This document shows positions 16,471 through 26,343 of a stretch of DNA of 58,433 nt, one piece after another. Under the pieces are notes generated by a model. That model was given only the letters and a program-made list of their open reading frames with translations, was not told the DNA's origin and ran no database searches. The stretch covers positions 1 through 58,433 of the forward strand of contig NZ_JAQWCQ010000018.1 of the NCBI RefSeq assembly GCF_028705895.1, read 5' to 3'. The position numbers were made by a program, and so were the translations under genes. Position 1 is the first letter of the stretch; each line of letters opens with the position of its first letter. Origin of the DNA: Massilibacteroides sp. GTDB taxonomy: Bacteria; Bacteroidota; Bacteroidia; Bacteroidales; Tannerellaceae.

Positions 16471-16813
16471 AATTTAGTGCTTTTCAGGTAATCCAAAAGA
16501 AATATTCTTGATTTTTATTAAAAAAGAAAATGTGGTACCACTTGTTCAGATCATTGCCGGCTTAACCTGCAATTTTTTGATTACTAAAGCTCAGTCAATC
16601 GAAAGATTCCGGATCAGGTTCGGAATGACGTACATTTGACATACTTTCGACAATGATATTGTCTTTTTTTTTATTTGCCTTTTTGATGTAAATTTCCCGT
16701 TTTTGCTTTCTTTGGGAATTTTCAAAAGTGTTTAAAACTGTTTATTTGGCTTGTTTTGTGTGAAAATATGTTTCTTTGGCGCGAAAAAACGTCACTTTGT
16801 TTTCAAAAATATG

Positions 16814-16839
16814 AAGGTTATATTTTCGAAGATAACCTT
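16814..16839. repeat. Intergenic hairpin, AAGGTTAT/ATAACCTT type, copy A
   Basis: AAGGTTAT and ATAACCTT are separated by about 10 bases and form a perfect 8-bp stem. Together with its flanks (ending in TTTATGTTCGG) it resembles the sequence at 39650-39685. It lies in the large gene-free stretch before the UPF0316 gene. Confidence 0.45.
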
Positions 16840-17401
16840 TATGTTCGGAAAAGTATATAGTCTTTTTTTATAAACCCTATAGACTTTGATTCAAAATCCT
16901 GATATCCGCTATTTTTTGCCCTTCCGGAAAAGCGCGATCTCTGAAAAAGGCCGATAAGAGCCGGTGTGCCAAGTTTTGTTTCAAAATGGCTATGCATATT
17001 CAGCGGTATGTTAAAATGCTGTTGTGCCTAATGAGTTGAGGTGGGTTCCTTTTTGATGATAAAAACTCCTATTTATGATCAAATTGTTTTTTTTGCTCTT
17101 TGTTGGGATTTTGTCTGGCAAACCGGCAAACCGAGCAGACATAACCGTTGAGACGCAAGAAATTCATTAAGTCAATTTATAATTTGAATGAATATTCATT
17201 AAGGCGAGCATTTGTCTGTAATCGTAAGAGGCCAAATTATGCTTATAGTAACCGGGAAGAAAAAATATCTCCGAAGCCGCGAACGGTTGAATGAACTGAT
17301 CTTGCGTACTCCGATAACCGGGCAACACAGTTTTCAGAATGTCATTCCGAAATCTCTTAACATCTTTATAATATATAAGAGGTGGAATCCGATATGGTGT
17401 T

Positions 17402-17429
17402 TTTGTCGCAAAAAAAATAATTATCTTTG
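17402..17429 (+). promoter_or_regulatory. Promoter of the UPF0316 gene
   Basis: TTTG (17402-17405) and TATCTTTG (17422-17429) with a 16-base spacer match the Bacteroidetes -33/-7 pattern. The -7 ends 27 bases before the ATG at 17457. Confidence 0.6.
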
Positions 17430-17456
17430 CCGGATAAACAATCAAAATAACTGATC

Positions 17457-18020
17457 ATGTTTGATTTTCTTGACGTTTATCCATGGATACTTCCTTTTAT
17501 TATCTTTTTTGGACGTATATGCGATGTTTCTCTGGGTACATTAAGGATTATTTTTGTTTCAAAAGGAGAGAAATATAAAGCGCCACTTGTCGGCTTCTTC
17601 GAAGTCTTTATCTGGATTGTCGTTATTTCTCAGGTCTTATCCCGAGCGAATGGATTAGTTTCCTATTTATCTTATGCCGGAGGTTATGCGGCCGGGAATT
17701 TTGTCGGAATAATGATTGAACAACGTATCGCTTTTGGGGTAATCCTGTTTAGAGTGTTTACTCAGAAGAACGGTCTGGAACTGACTAAGGCTCTTAATTC
17801 AAAAGGGTTCGGTTCAACATGTATGAACGGACAAGGAGCTGTGTCGAATGTTGATGTTGTAGAATCTGTGTTTGACAGAAAATTTGAGAAAGATGTTGAA
17901 TCCATTGTTCGTGAATTTGATCCGAATGCTTTTTATATAGTGGAGGACATACGGTCTAAGCAACGTGGTATATTTGGCAGGACTTCTTCCATATTCCGTT
18001 ATGGAAGACCAGGCAAATAG
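17457..18020 (+). CDS. UPF0316/DUF2179 membrane protein
   Basis: Predicted 187-residue inner membrane protein. Three hydrophobic segments lie in the first 110 residues (PWILPFIIFFGRI, VFIWIVVISQVL, AGGYAAGNFVGIMIE), with the family motif RICDVSLGTLRIIFVSKG. The last 75 residues are a soluble DUF2179-type alpha/beta domain (ending near YIVEDIRSKQRG). The length is typical for UPF0316 proteins. The biochemical role is unknown; soluble domains of this fold in related proteins bind small ligands. It stands alone between the degenerate island and ligA. Confidence 0.85.
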   Translation: MFDFLDVYPWILPFIIFFGRICDVSLGTLRIIFVSKGEKYKAPLVGFFEVFIWIVVISQVLSRANGLVSYLSYAGGYAAGNFVGIMIEQRIAFGVILFRVFTQKNGLELTKALNSKGFGSTCMNGQGAVSNVDVVESVFDRKFEKDVESIVREFDPNAFYIVEDIRSKQRGIFGRTSSIFRYGRPGK

Positions 18021-18061
18021 TTATCTTTTCGTAAATAAAAAATCTGTTACGTTCTTTTTTC

Positions 18062-18069
18062 TATTTTTG
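18062..18069 (+). promoter_or_regulatory. Probable -7 element of ligA
   Basis: TATTTTTG matches TAnnTTTG about 63 bases before the ligA ATG. The leader that follows contains a small hairpin (CAACC...GGTTG at 18080-18096). Confidence 0.45.
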
Positions 18070-18120
18070 AGCGTTGGTTGCAACCTTTCTTAGGTTGTTT
18101 GGTCTAAAACAAGGGGGTAA

Positions 18121-20657
<2,537 letters not shown>

Positions 20658-20668
20658 TATAATTTTCT

Positions 20669-20676
20669 ATTTTTGC
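20669..20676 (+). promoter_or_regulatory. Probable -7 element of dapA
   Basis: TATTTTTG, 37 bases upstream of the dapA ATG, matches TAnnTTTG. No clear -33 partner at the usual distance. Confidence 0.4.
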
Positions 20677-20712
20677 ATGACAAATAGAATAAAGAAGAGG
20701 AACTAAATCTCC

Positions 20713-21606
20713 ATGGCAGATATTAATTTAAAAGGGATGGGGGTCGCTTTGATAACCCCATTTAAAGAAGATGAGAGTGTTGACTATGAAGCGCTGAATC
20801 GTTTGGTTGATTATCAGTTGCAGAATGGCACCGATTATCTCGTCGTACTTGGAACTACGGCAGAAACCCCGACGTTGACAGAAGATGAAAAGAGGGATAT
20901 TGTGCGTGTTGTTGTTTCCAAGGTAAAAGGTCGCATCCCTGTCGTGTTGGGAGTTGGAGGAAATTGTACTCGTTCGGTGGTGGATAAACTGAAAAACGAT
21001 GACTTTGCAGGAATCGATGCGATATTATCTGTTACACCGTATTATAATAAGCCTTCGCAGGAAGGATTATATCAGCATTATAAAGCTGTTTCTGGAGCAA
21101 CCAAACTTCCGGTTGTCTTATATAATGTTCCGGGAAGGACAGGCGTAAACATGACGGCAGAAACAACGTTGCGTATTGCGCGTGAATTTAAAAATGTGAT
21201 CGCCGTAAAAGAAGCTTCCGGTAATATCACGCAAATGGATGATATAATTAAAAACAAACCGGCTAATTTTAATGTGATATCCGGCGACGATGGAATAACG
21301 TTCCCTTTAATTACTTTAGGAGCAATCGGTGTTATTTCAGTTATCGGAAATGCATTTCCGCGGGAATTCAGTCGCATGGTCCGGCTTGGTTTGGCAAGTG
21401 ATTATGATAACGCCCGTACAATTCATCACAGTTTTACGGAATTATTTGATTTGTTGTTTGTTGATGGAAATCCGGCAGGAGTTAAAAGTATATTAAATGC
21501 GATGGGATATATAGAGAATAAACTGCGTTTACCCCTGGTCCCGACGCGAATTACCACATTTGAAAAAATCAGGACAGTTCTGAATCAGCTTAATATTAAG
21601 TGTTGA
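20713..21606 (+). CDS. dapA: 4-hydroxy-tetrahydrodipicolinate synthase
   Basis: 297-residue class I aldolase that condenses pyruvate with aspartate semialdehyde, the first committed step of lysine and diaminopimelate synthesis. The TIM barrel is complete. Visible active-site features are GTTAETPTL (substrate-binding threonines), Tyr137 in VVLYNVPGRTG, and the Schiff-base Lys166 in VIAVKEASGNI. In Bacteroidales diaminopimelate feeds peptidoglycan as well as lysine. It has its own -7 box but follows the ligA unit closely and in the same direction. Confidence 0.97.
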   Translation: MADINLKGMGVALITPFKEDESVDYEALNRLVDYQLQNGTDYLVVLGTTAETPTLTEDEKRDIVRVVVSKVKGRIPVVLGVGGNCTRSVVDKLKNDDFAGIDAILSVTPYYNKPSQEGLYQHYKAVSGATKLPVVLYNVPGRTGVNMTAETTLRIAREFKNVIAVKEASGNITQMDDIIKNKPANFNVISGDDGITFPLITLGAIGVISVIGNAFPREFSRMVRLGLASDYDNARTIHHSFTELFDLLFVDGNPAGVKSILNAMGYIENKLRLPLVPTRITTFEKIRTVLNQLNIKC

Positions 21607-21679
21607 TGTCAGATTAGGGTGTTTTCCCTGATTGCTGTCTGTCCTGTGAGATTTTTTTTGTTTTAACAATTTAAATAGG

Positions 21680-22231
21680 ATGTTTATGAGAGCAATTCTT
21701 GTTTTGATTATGACTGTTCTGTTTCCTGTACTAATGATTGGACAAAGTAATTCGTTTTATGATTTTACCGTTAAAACGATTGATGGGAAAGATTTTCCAT
21801 TGAGCCAATTGAAAGGAAAGAAAGTATTGGTTGTTAATGTTGCTTCAAAATGCGGGCTGACTCCCCAGTACGAAGCTTTACAGGAGCTATATACAAAATA
21901 TGCGGAAAAAGGCTTGGTGGTTATCGGTTTTCCTGCAAATAATTTTAAAGGACAGGAGCCTGGAACAAATGAAGAAATACAGGCATTTTGTAGGTCGAAT
22001 TACGATGTGACTTTTCCGATGATGGCGAAAATATCCGTTAAAGGAGAAGATATCGCACCATTATATAAATGGCTGACAACAAAAGAAGGGAATGGTAAAG
22101 CCGATGCTGAGGTAACCTGGAATTTTCAGAAGTTTATGATCAGTGAAAATGGCGAATGGGTAGGAAGTATATCTCCGAAAACATCCCCTTTGTCTGAAGA
22201 AATAGTCAGTTGGATTAAAGGAATAAAATAA
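21680..22231 (+). CDS. Exported glutathione peroxidase-like thiol peroxidase
   Basis: Predicted 183-residue thioredoxin-fold peroxidase with an N-terminal signal segment (AILVLIMTVLFPVLMIGQ), so it is likely periplasmic. The peroxidatic residue is Cys58 in NVASKCGLTPQY, a cysteine rather than selenocysteine. The family motif WNFQKF is present (Trp, Asn, Phe). At the second site the usual FPCNQFxxQEPG reads FPANNFKGQEPG, so the cysteine found there in many thioredoxin-dependent homologues is replaced by Ala. CRSNY at about residue 112 could supply another thiol. Such enzymes reduce peroxides using thioredoxin-like donors. The gene is not obviously in an operon. Confidence 0.88.
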   Translation: MFMRAILVLIMTVLFPVLMIGQSNSFYDFTVKTIDGKDFPLSQLKGKKVLVVNVASKCGLTPQYEALQELYTKYAEKGLVVIGFPANNFKGQEPGTNEEIQAFCRSNYDVTFPMMAKISVKGEDIAPLYKWLTTKEGNGKADAEVTWNFQKFMISENGEWVGSISPKTSPLSEEIVSWIKGIK

Positions 22232-22281
22232 ATTAAGCTAATTATTTGGCTATTTATTAAGGTTATATAGAATAGTTTTTT

Positions 22282-22289
22282 TACCTTTG
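22282..22289 (+). promoter_or_regulatory. Probable -7 element of the rpmB-rpmG operon
   Basis: TACCTTTG matches TAnnTTTG. It lies 180 bases before rpmB, giving an unusually long untranslated leader. Confidence 0.5.
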
Positions 22290-22295
22290 CGCTCC

Positions 22296-22469
22296 GAAAG
22301 ATGTAGAATCGGTATCGATCTCTGTACTTTCACGTCTTGATATCTGTTCGTGATGCTAGTTCAGAAGAAGGATGTTCGTTTTATGGGGCGTTTAGGCGGA
22401 CAAAAAGTATTTTGTCAAGTTATAACCTGGCCATAAGAGTTGATAGAATAATATAAAACTAAGATAGAG
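22296..22469 (+). other. Long leader of the rpmB operon with a hairpin
   Basis: About 170 untranslated bases between the predicted start of transcription and rpmB. It contains the stem-loop GACAAAA-AGTA-TTTTGTC at 22399-22416. Ribosomal protein leaders often bind their own protein; nothing here matches a leader I can name. Confidence 0.35.
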
Positions 22470-22709
22470 ATGTCCAAAATTTGTCAGATTACCGGAAAAA
22501 AAGCAATGGTTGGCAATAACGTTTCTCACTCAAAAAGAAGAACGAAACGTAAATTCAATGTCAATCTGTTTAGAAAGAAGTTCTATTGGGTAGAACAGGA
22601 TTGTTGGATTAGCCTGAATGTATCGGCTGCAGGTTTGCGTACGATTAACAAGTTAGGCGTTGAAGCTGCTATAAAAAAAGCTGCTGAAAAAGGGTATTTA
22701 AACGCTTAA
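22470..22709 (+). CDS. rpmB: 50S ribosomal protein L28
   Basis: 79-residue ribosomal large-subunit protein. The opening [20 protein letters not shown] and the basic stretch [18 protein letters not shown] are the L28 signature. The ending is short, as in Bacteroidetes. First gene of the compact rpmB-rpmG-DUF4295 operon, with 16 and 15 bases between genes. Confidence 0.97.
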   Translation: MSKICQITGKKAMVGNNVSHSKRRTKRKFNVNLFRKKFYWVEQDCWISLNVSAAGLRTINKLGVEAAIKKAAEKGYLNA

Positions 22710-22725
22710 TTGGGAGGACTAAAAA

Positions 22726-22914
22726 ATGGCTAAGAAAGCAAAAGGTAATAGAGTTCAGGTTATATTGGAATGTACGGAACACAAAGAAAGTGGTATGCCG
22801 GGTACTTCAAGATATATAACAACAAAGAACAGGAAAAATACAACTCAGAGATTGGAATTGAAAAAATACAATCCAATTTTGAAGAAAATGACTATTCATA
22901 AAGAAATTAAGTAA
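22726..22914 (+). CDS. rpmG: 50S ribosomal protein L33
   Basis: 62-residue ribosomal protein. Motifs [15 protein letters not shown] and [12 protein letters not shown]-like (here [19 protein letters not shown]) with the ending [15 protein letters not shown] identify L33. A single Cys (LECTEH) is present, and the zinc-binding CxxC pairs of the zinc-containing L33 type are missing. This is the zinc-independent form. Confidence 0.97.
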   Translation: MAKKAKGNRVQVILECTEHKESGMPGTSRYITTKNRKNTTQRLELKKYNPILKKMTIHKEIK

Positions 22915-22929
22915 TAAGGAGATTAAACA

Positions 22930-23082
22930 ATGGCAAAAAAAGCGGTTGCGACATTTAAGAAAGGTGACGGACGTACCTATTCAAAAGTGATTAAGATGGT
23001 GAAGTCTCCAAAAACAGGAGCTTATATCTTCCAGGAAGAAATGGTGCCAAACGAAGCTGTAAAAGATTATTTCGCGAAATAA
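22930..23082 (+). CDS. DUF4295 small basic protein
   Basis: 50-residue basic protein starting MAKKAVATFKKGDGRTYSK and ending NEAVKDYFAK. It is always found downstream of rpmG in Bacteroidetes, to my knowledge, and is annotated DUF4295. Its size, basic charge and operon suggest a ribosome-associated role, but this is inference. The ATG at 22930 follows an AAGGAGATTAAACA sequence that can serve as ribosome binding site. Confidence 0.9.
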   Translation: MAKKAVATFKKGDGRTYSKVIKMVKSPKTGAYIFQEEMVPNEAVKDYFAK

Positions 23083-23100
23083 TCCGGCTAAAAATATAAG

Positions 23101-23145
23101 AAGAAGCCCTCTTTTGCATTATGCGGAAGAGGGCTTCTTCTGTTC
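23101..23145 (+). terminator. Terminator of the rpmB-rpmG-DUF4295 operon
   Basis: AAGAAGCCCTCTT (23101-23113) pairs with AAGAGGGCTTCTT (23127-23139), a 13-bp perfect stem followed by CTGTT. It lies 18 bases after the DUF4295 stop. Confidence 0.85.
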
Positions 23146-23189
23146 GGAAACTTTTGTTCTCTTTCAATAGGGTAAATGAATTTATTTCT

Positions 23190-23197
23190 TAATTTTG
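23190..23197 (+). promoter_or_regulatory. Probable -7 element of dnaN
   Basis: TAATTTTG matches TAnnTTTG, 42 bases before the dnaN ATG. Confidence 0.5.
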
Positions 23198-23238
23198 TTT
23201 TTATAAATAACTGATATAACTACAAATAATATAATCCT

Positions 23239-24363
23239 ATGAAATTTGATGTATCAAGCACAGCATTATTGTCTCGTTTGCAATCGATAAGTAAGGTGAT
23301 CGCTTCAAAAAATTCTTTGCCGATATTAGACAGCTTTTTGTTTAGTTTAGACGAGAATAAACTAACGATAACTGCTTCGGATTCTGAAACCCGGTTGGTT
23401 ACTTCTGTTGATGTGATAAATGGAGAAGGGCAGGGGGTATTTGCTATCTCGGCAAAGATATTGCTTGATCCGTTGAAAGAACTTCCGGAACAGCCATTGC
23501 ATTTTAATATCAATGATGAGAATATGGAAGTTTTTATCGAGTTTCAGAATGGACAGTATAATTTTATCGGTCAACGTGGTGATACGTATCCACAACAGAA
23601 ACCTTTTGGGGAAAACGTAACGTCCATTCAAATGGAGTCGCAAATGTTGCTTAATGGTCTTGGACGTGCGTTGTTTGCCACGGCAGACGATGAACTTCGT
23701 CCGGTGATGAATGGTGTTTATTTCGATATTAATACAGATAACTTGACGTTTGTGGCCTCAGACGGACATAAATTAGCGAGGTTGAGAAATTATACTGTAA
23801 AATCGGAGGAAAGAGCTGCTTTTATATTACCTAAGAAGCCGGCTAATCTATTGCGTTCTGTTTTGGTAAAAGAACAAGAAAATATTTTGGTAAAATTTGA
23901 CGAAAACAATGCCTATTTTACTTCTTCTAATTTTGAAATGGTATGTCGCCTGATCGAAGGGCGTTATCCTAACTACAACAGCGTAATTCCACAAGATAAT
24001 CCGTTTAAGGTAGTAATTGACCGGGTGTCTTTTCTGAATGCCCTAAAAAGAGTCTCCGTCTTTTCAAGTCCCGCCAGCAGTTTAGTGAAGTTGCATCTTC
24101 TCGATAATCAGATGATTGTTTCTGCTCAGGATATAGACTTTTCTACTTCCGCAGAAGAAAAGATTGTTTGTCAATATTCAGATCAGGAATTGAAGATTGG
24201 ATTTAAAGCAACTTATTTAATAGAGATACTTAGCAATATAGCTGCAGATGAAATCATCTTGGAATTAGCTGATCCAACCCGTGCCGGTACGATTGTTCCT
24301 GCGGAAAATGAAGAAAACGAAGACTTGTTGATGCTGTTGATGCCGATGATGTTAAATGACTAA
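23239..24363 (+). CDS. dnaN: DNA polymerase III beta sliding clamp
   Basis: 374-residue processivity clamp that encircles DNA and tethers polymerase III and repair partners. Three similar beta-clamp domains of about 120 residues are visible, the second around DELRPVMNGVYFDI and ASDGHKLARL. The C terminus LLMLLMPMMLND matches the conserved end that lines the partner-binding pocket (MPM). It begins the group dnaN, exonuclease, (alcohol dehydrogenase), coaBC, DUF4835, recN, rlmB. The next gene starts 19 bases after its stop. Confidence 0.98.
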   Translation: MKFDVSSTALLSRLQSISKVIASKNSLPILDSFLFSLDENKLTITASDSETRLVTSVDVINGEGQGVFAISAKILLDPLKELPEQPLHFNINDENMEVFIEFQNGQYNFIGQRGDTYPQQKPFGENVTSIQMESQMLLNGLGRALFATADDELRPVMNGVYFDINTDNLTFVASDGHKLARLRNYTVKSEERAAFILPKKPANLLRSVLVKEQENILVKFDENNAYFTSSNFEMVCRLIEGRYPNYNSVIPQDNPFKVVIDRVSFLNALKRVSVFSSPASSLVKLHLLDNQMIVSAQDIDFSTSAEEKIVCQYSDQELKIGFKATYLIEILSNIAADEIILELADPTRAGTIVPAENEENEDLLMLLMPMMLND

Positions 24364-24382
24364 ATAAGAAAGAAAAGATATA

Positions 24383-25153
24383 ATGCAATTAAATTTGAAG
24401 AATCCGTTGGTGTTTTTCGATTTGGAAACCACCGGGATTGACATAGTGAAAGACCGGATCGTTGAGATCTCTTTTATGAAAGTTTATCCCAATGGGAAAG
24501 AAGAATCAAAGACACGTCGGATTAATCCGGGTATGCCTATCCCTGCAGAATCTACAGCTATTCACGGAATTTCGGATGATGATGTAAAGGATTGCCCGAC
24601 ATTCAAAGAAATAGCAAAATCGCTTGCCACACAGATTGAAGGCTGTGATCTTGCTGGGTATAATTCGAATCGTTTTGATATTCCTATGTTGGCAGAAGAG
24701 TTTCTGCGTGCTGATGTAGATATCGATTTCAGTAAACGTAAGTTTATTGATGTACAGACGATATTTCACAAAATGGAACAGCGTACATTGGCGGCTGCAT
24801 ATAAGTTTTATTGTGATAAAACGTTAGAAAATGCGCATACAGCTGAAGCCGATACGATGGCTACGTACGAAGTGCTGAAAGCGCAATTAGATCGGTATCC
24901 GGATTTGGAAAATGATATGAGTTATCTGTCTAAGTTTTCCAGTTTTACGAATAATGTGGATTTTGCCGGTCGTATTGTCTATAATGACAAAGGAGAAGAG
25001 GTGATTAATTTTGGAAAATATAAAGGTCGTTTAGTTATAGACGTCCTTGAAACAGATCCCGGTTATTACGGCTGGATTATGAATGGAGATTTTCCATTGA
25101 ATACCAAACGTGTATTAACAGAGATAAAATTGAGAGGTTTTAATTCAAAATAA
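24383..25153 (+). CDS. DnaQ-like 3'-5' exonuclease
   Basis: 256-residue DEDD-family exonuclease. ExoI motif FFDLETTGID gives Asp13 and Glu15, ExoII lies at GYNSNRFDIPML, and ExoIII is HTAEADTMATYEVL (His then Asp, the DEDDh form). The C-terminal 60 residues include GKEVINFGKYKGR-like sequence (GEEVINFGKYKGRLV), an added module seen in Bacteroidetes homologues. Its place right after dnaN suggests a proofreading or repair role with the clamp. It is not the canonical DnaQ subunit by position alone, so no symbol is given. Confidence 0.9.
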   Translation: MQLNLKNPLVFFDLETTGIDIVKDRIVEISFMKVYPNGKEESKTRRINPGMPIPAESTAIHGISDDDVKDCPTFKEIAKSLATQIEGCDLAGYNSNRFDIPMLAEEFLRADVDIDFSKRKFIDVQTIFHKMEQRTLAAAYKFYCDKTLENAHTAEADTMATYEVLKAQLDRYPDLENDMSYLSKFSSFTNNVDFAGRIVYNDKGEEVINFGKYKGRLVIDVLETDPGYYGWIMNGDFPLNTKRVLTEIKLRGFNSK

Positions 25154-25156
25154 TAG

Positions 25157-26314
25157 ATGAATAATTTTGAGTTTTGTAACCCCGTAAAGATTGTTTTTGG
25201 AAAAGGAACGATTAGCCGTTTGGCGGATCAGATTCCCGAAAGATCAAAAGTGATGATTCTTTATGGAGGTGGAAGTATCAAAGCAAACGGAGTATATGAT
25301 CAGGTGAAGAATGCTTTGGCAGACTTTGACGTCGTGGAGTTTGGTGGAATCAGACCGAACCCTGATTACGACATTTGTATGGAAGCGGCTGATCTTGTCA
25401 AAAGAGAAGGCGTGAATTTCCTTCTGGCAGTTGGCGGTGGTTCTGTTATAGATGCAACCAAATTTATTGCAGCAGCAGTGTGCTTTAAAGGAACAGATCC
25501 TTGGGATATTTTACGAAATGGAGCTGAAATAAAAGAAGCTCTTCCCTTGGGGTGTGTGCTTACCTTAGCCGCTACAGGCTCTGAGATGAATGAACGCTTT
25601 GTAATTTCCAGACATGAGGCCAACCTTAAATTGGGATATGCTTCTCCGCTTGTTTTTCCTCGATTTGCCATACTTGATCCCGAAGTGACTTTGTCATTGC
25701 CGTTGCGACAGGTAATAAATGGTGTGGTTGATTCATTTGTTCATGTTATCGAGCAATACCTGACTTATCCGGTTAATGCCCGTGTGCAGGATGCTTTTTC
25801 CGAATCTTTAATGCGAATAATTAAGGAAGAAGGGAAAAAGGTATTAAAAAACCAGAACGATTATGATATTCGTGCAAATTTAATGTGGGCAGCCTCTAAT
25901 GCTTTAAACTCATGGATTGGTCAAGGAGTTCCTCAAGACTGGTCTTCGCATCGGATCGGCTATTCTCTTACGGCATTATTCGGATTGGATCATGCTCAAA
26001 CATTGGCAGTGGTATTACCCGGTGTGATGGAATATAAGAAAGAGGCAAAGAAGGAAAAAATACTTTCATTAGGCAAAAATGTATTCGACTTAATGCTTGG
26101 AATAGAAGATGATAAAATGGTTGATGATACAATCCATGCCGTAGAGGACTTCTTCCGTTCTATGGGACTGTGTACTCGTTTGTCAGAATATGGTATTAAG
26201 AAAAAAGATTTAGATATATTGGTTGAGCATGTCCGTGACATGAATTGGAAGCTTGGGGAACATGCCGATATTGATTGGCAAGCTGCTCGTGAGATACTTC
26301 GATTAAGGTTGTAG
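25157..26314 (+). CDS. Iron-containing alcohol dehydrogenase (butanol dehydrogenase/YqhD type)
   Basis: 385-residue NAD(P)H-dependent, metal-dependent oxidoreductase. N-terminal Rossmann part with GGGSVIDATKFIA (cofactor binding) and, before it, ILYGGGSIKANG. The C-terminal helical part carries the metal ligands in FVHVIEQYLTYP and the HRIGYSLTALFGLDHAQTLAVVLPG stretch (His residues). It would interconvert aldehydes or ketones and alcohols. It starts only 3 bases after the exonuclease stop and is followed by coaBC 29 bases later, so it is transcribed with the replication/CoA operon. In the Bacteroides order known to me coaBC follows the exonuclease directly, making this gene an apparent insertion. 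Confidence 0.93.
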   Translation: MNNFEFCNPVKIVFGKGTISRLADQIPERSKVMILYGGGSIKANGVYDQVKNALADFDVVEFGGIRPNPDYDICMEAADLVKREGVNFLLAVGGGSVIDATKFIAAAVCFKGTDPWDILRNGAEIKEALPLGCVLTLAATGSEMNERFVISRHEANLKLGYASPLVFPRFAILDPEVTLSLPLRQVINGVVDSFVHVIEQYLTYPVNARVQDAFSESLMRIIKEEGKKVLKNQNDYDIRANLMWAASNALNSWIGQGVPQDWSSHRIGYSLTALFGLDHAQTLAVVLPGVMEYKKEAKKEKILSLGKNVFDLMLGIEDDKMVDDTIHAVEDFFRSMGLCTRLSEYGIKKKDLDILVEHVRDMNWKLGEHADIDWQAAREILRLRL

Positions 26315-26343
26315 ATTATAGAAGTGCAGGAAATAGATATATA

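Larger units (their letters stand above)
16290..17420. other. About 1.1 kb without a convincing gene
   Basis: Contains the C-terminal scrap of a propeller paralogue (16417-16470), a short inverted repeat ACTTGT/ACAAGT near 16366-16382, an AT-rich section with a hairpin (16814-16839), and otherwise low-complexity sequence. Two overlapping opposite-strand frames of 80-92 codons at 17167-17454 show no recognisable protein features. It reads as decayed sequence between the accessory island and the housekeeping genes. Confidence 0.5.

Noticed and set aside
17167-17454. Two overlapping opposite-strand frames of 92 and 80 codons
   Set aside because: They overlap each other, show no signal, domain or composition of real proteins, and lie where the promoter of the UPF0316 gene is found.
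21610-21660. Stem-loop GATTAGGG/CCCTGATT after dapA as a terminator
   Set aside because: The stem needs G-T pairs and the T-run lies about 15 bases too far downstream.
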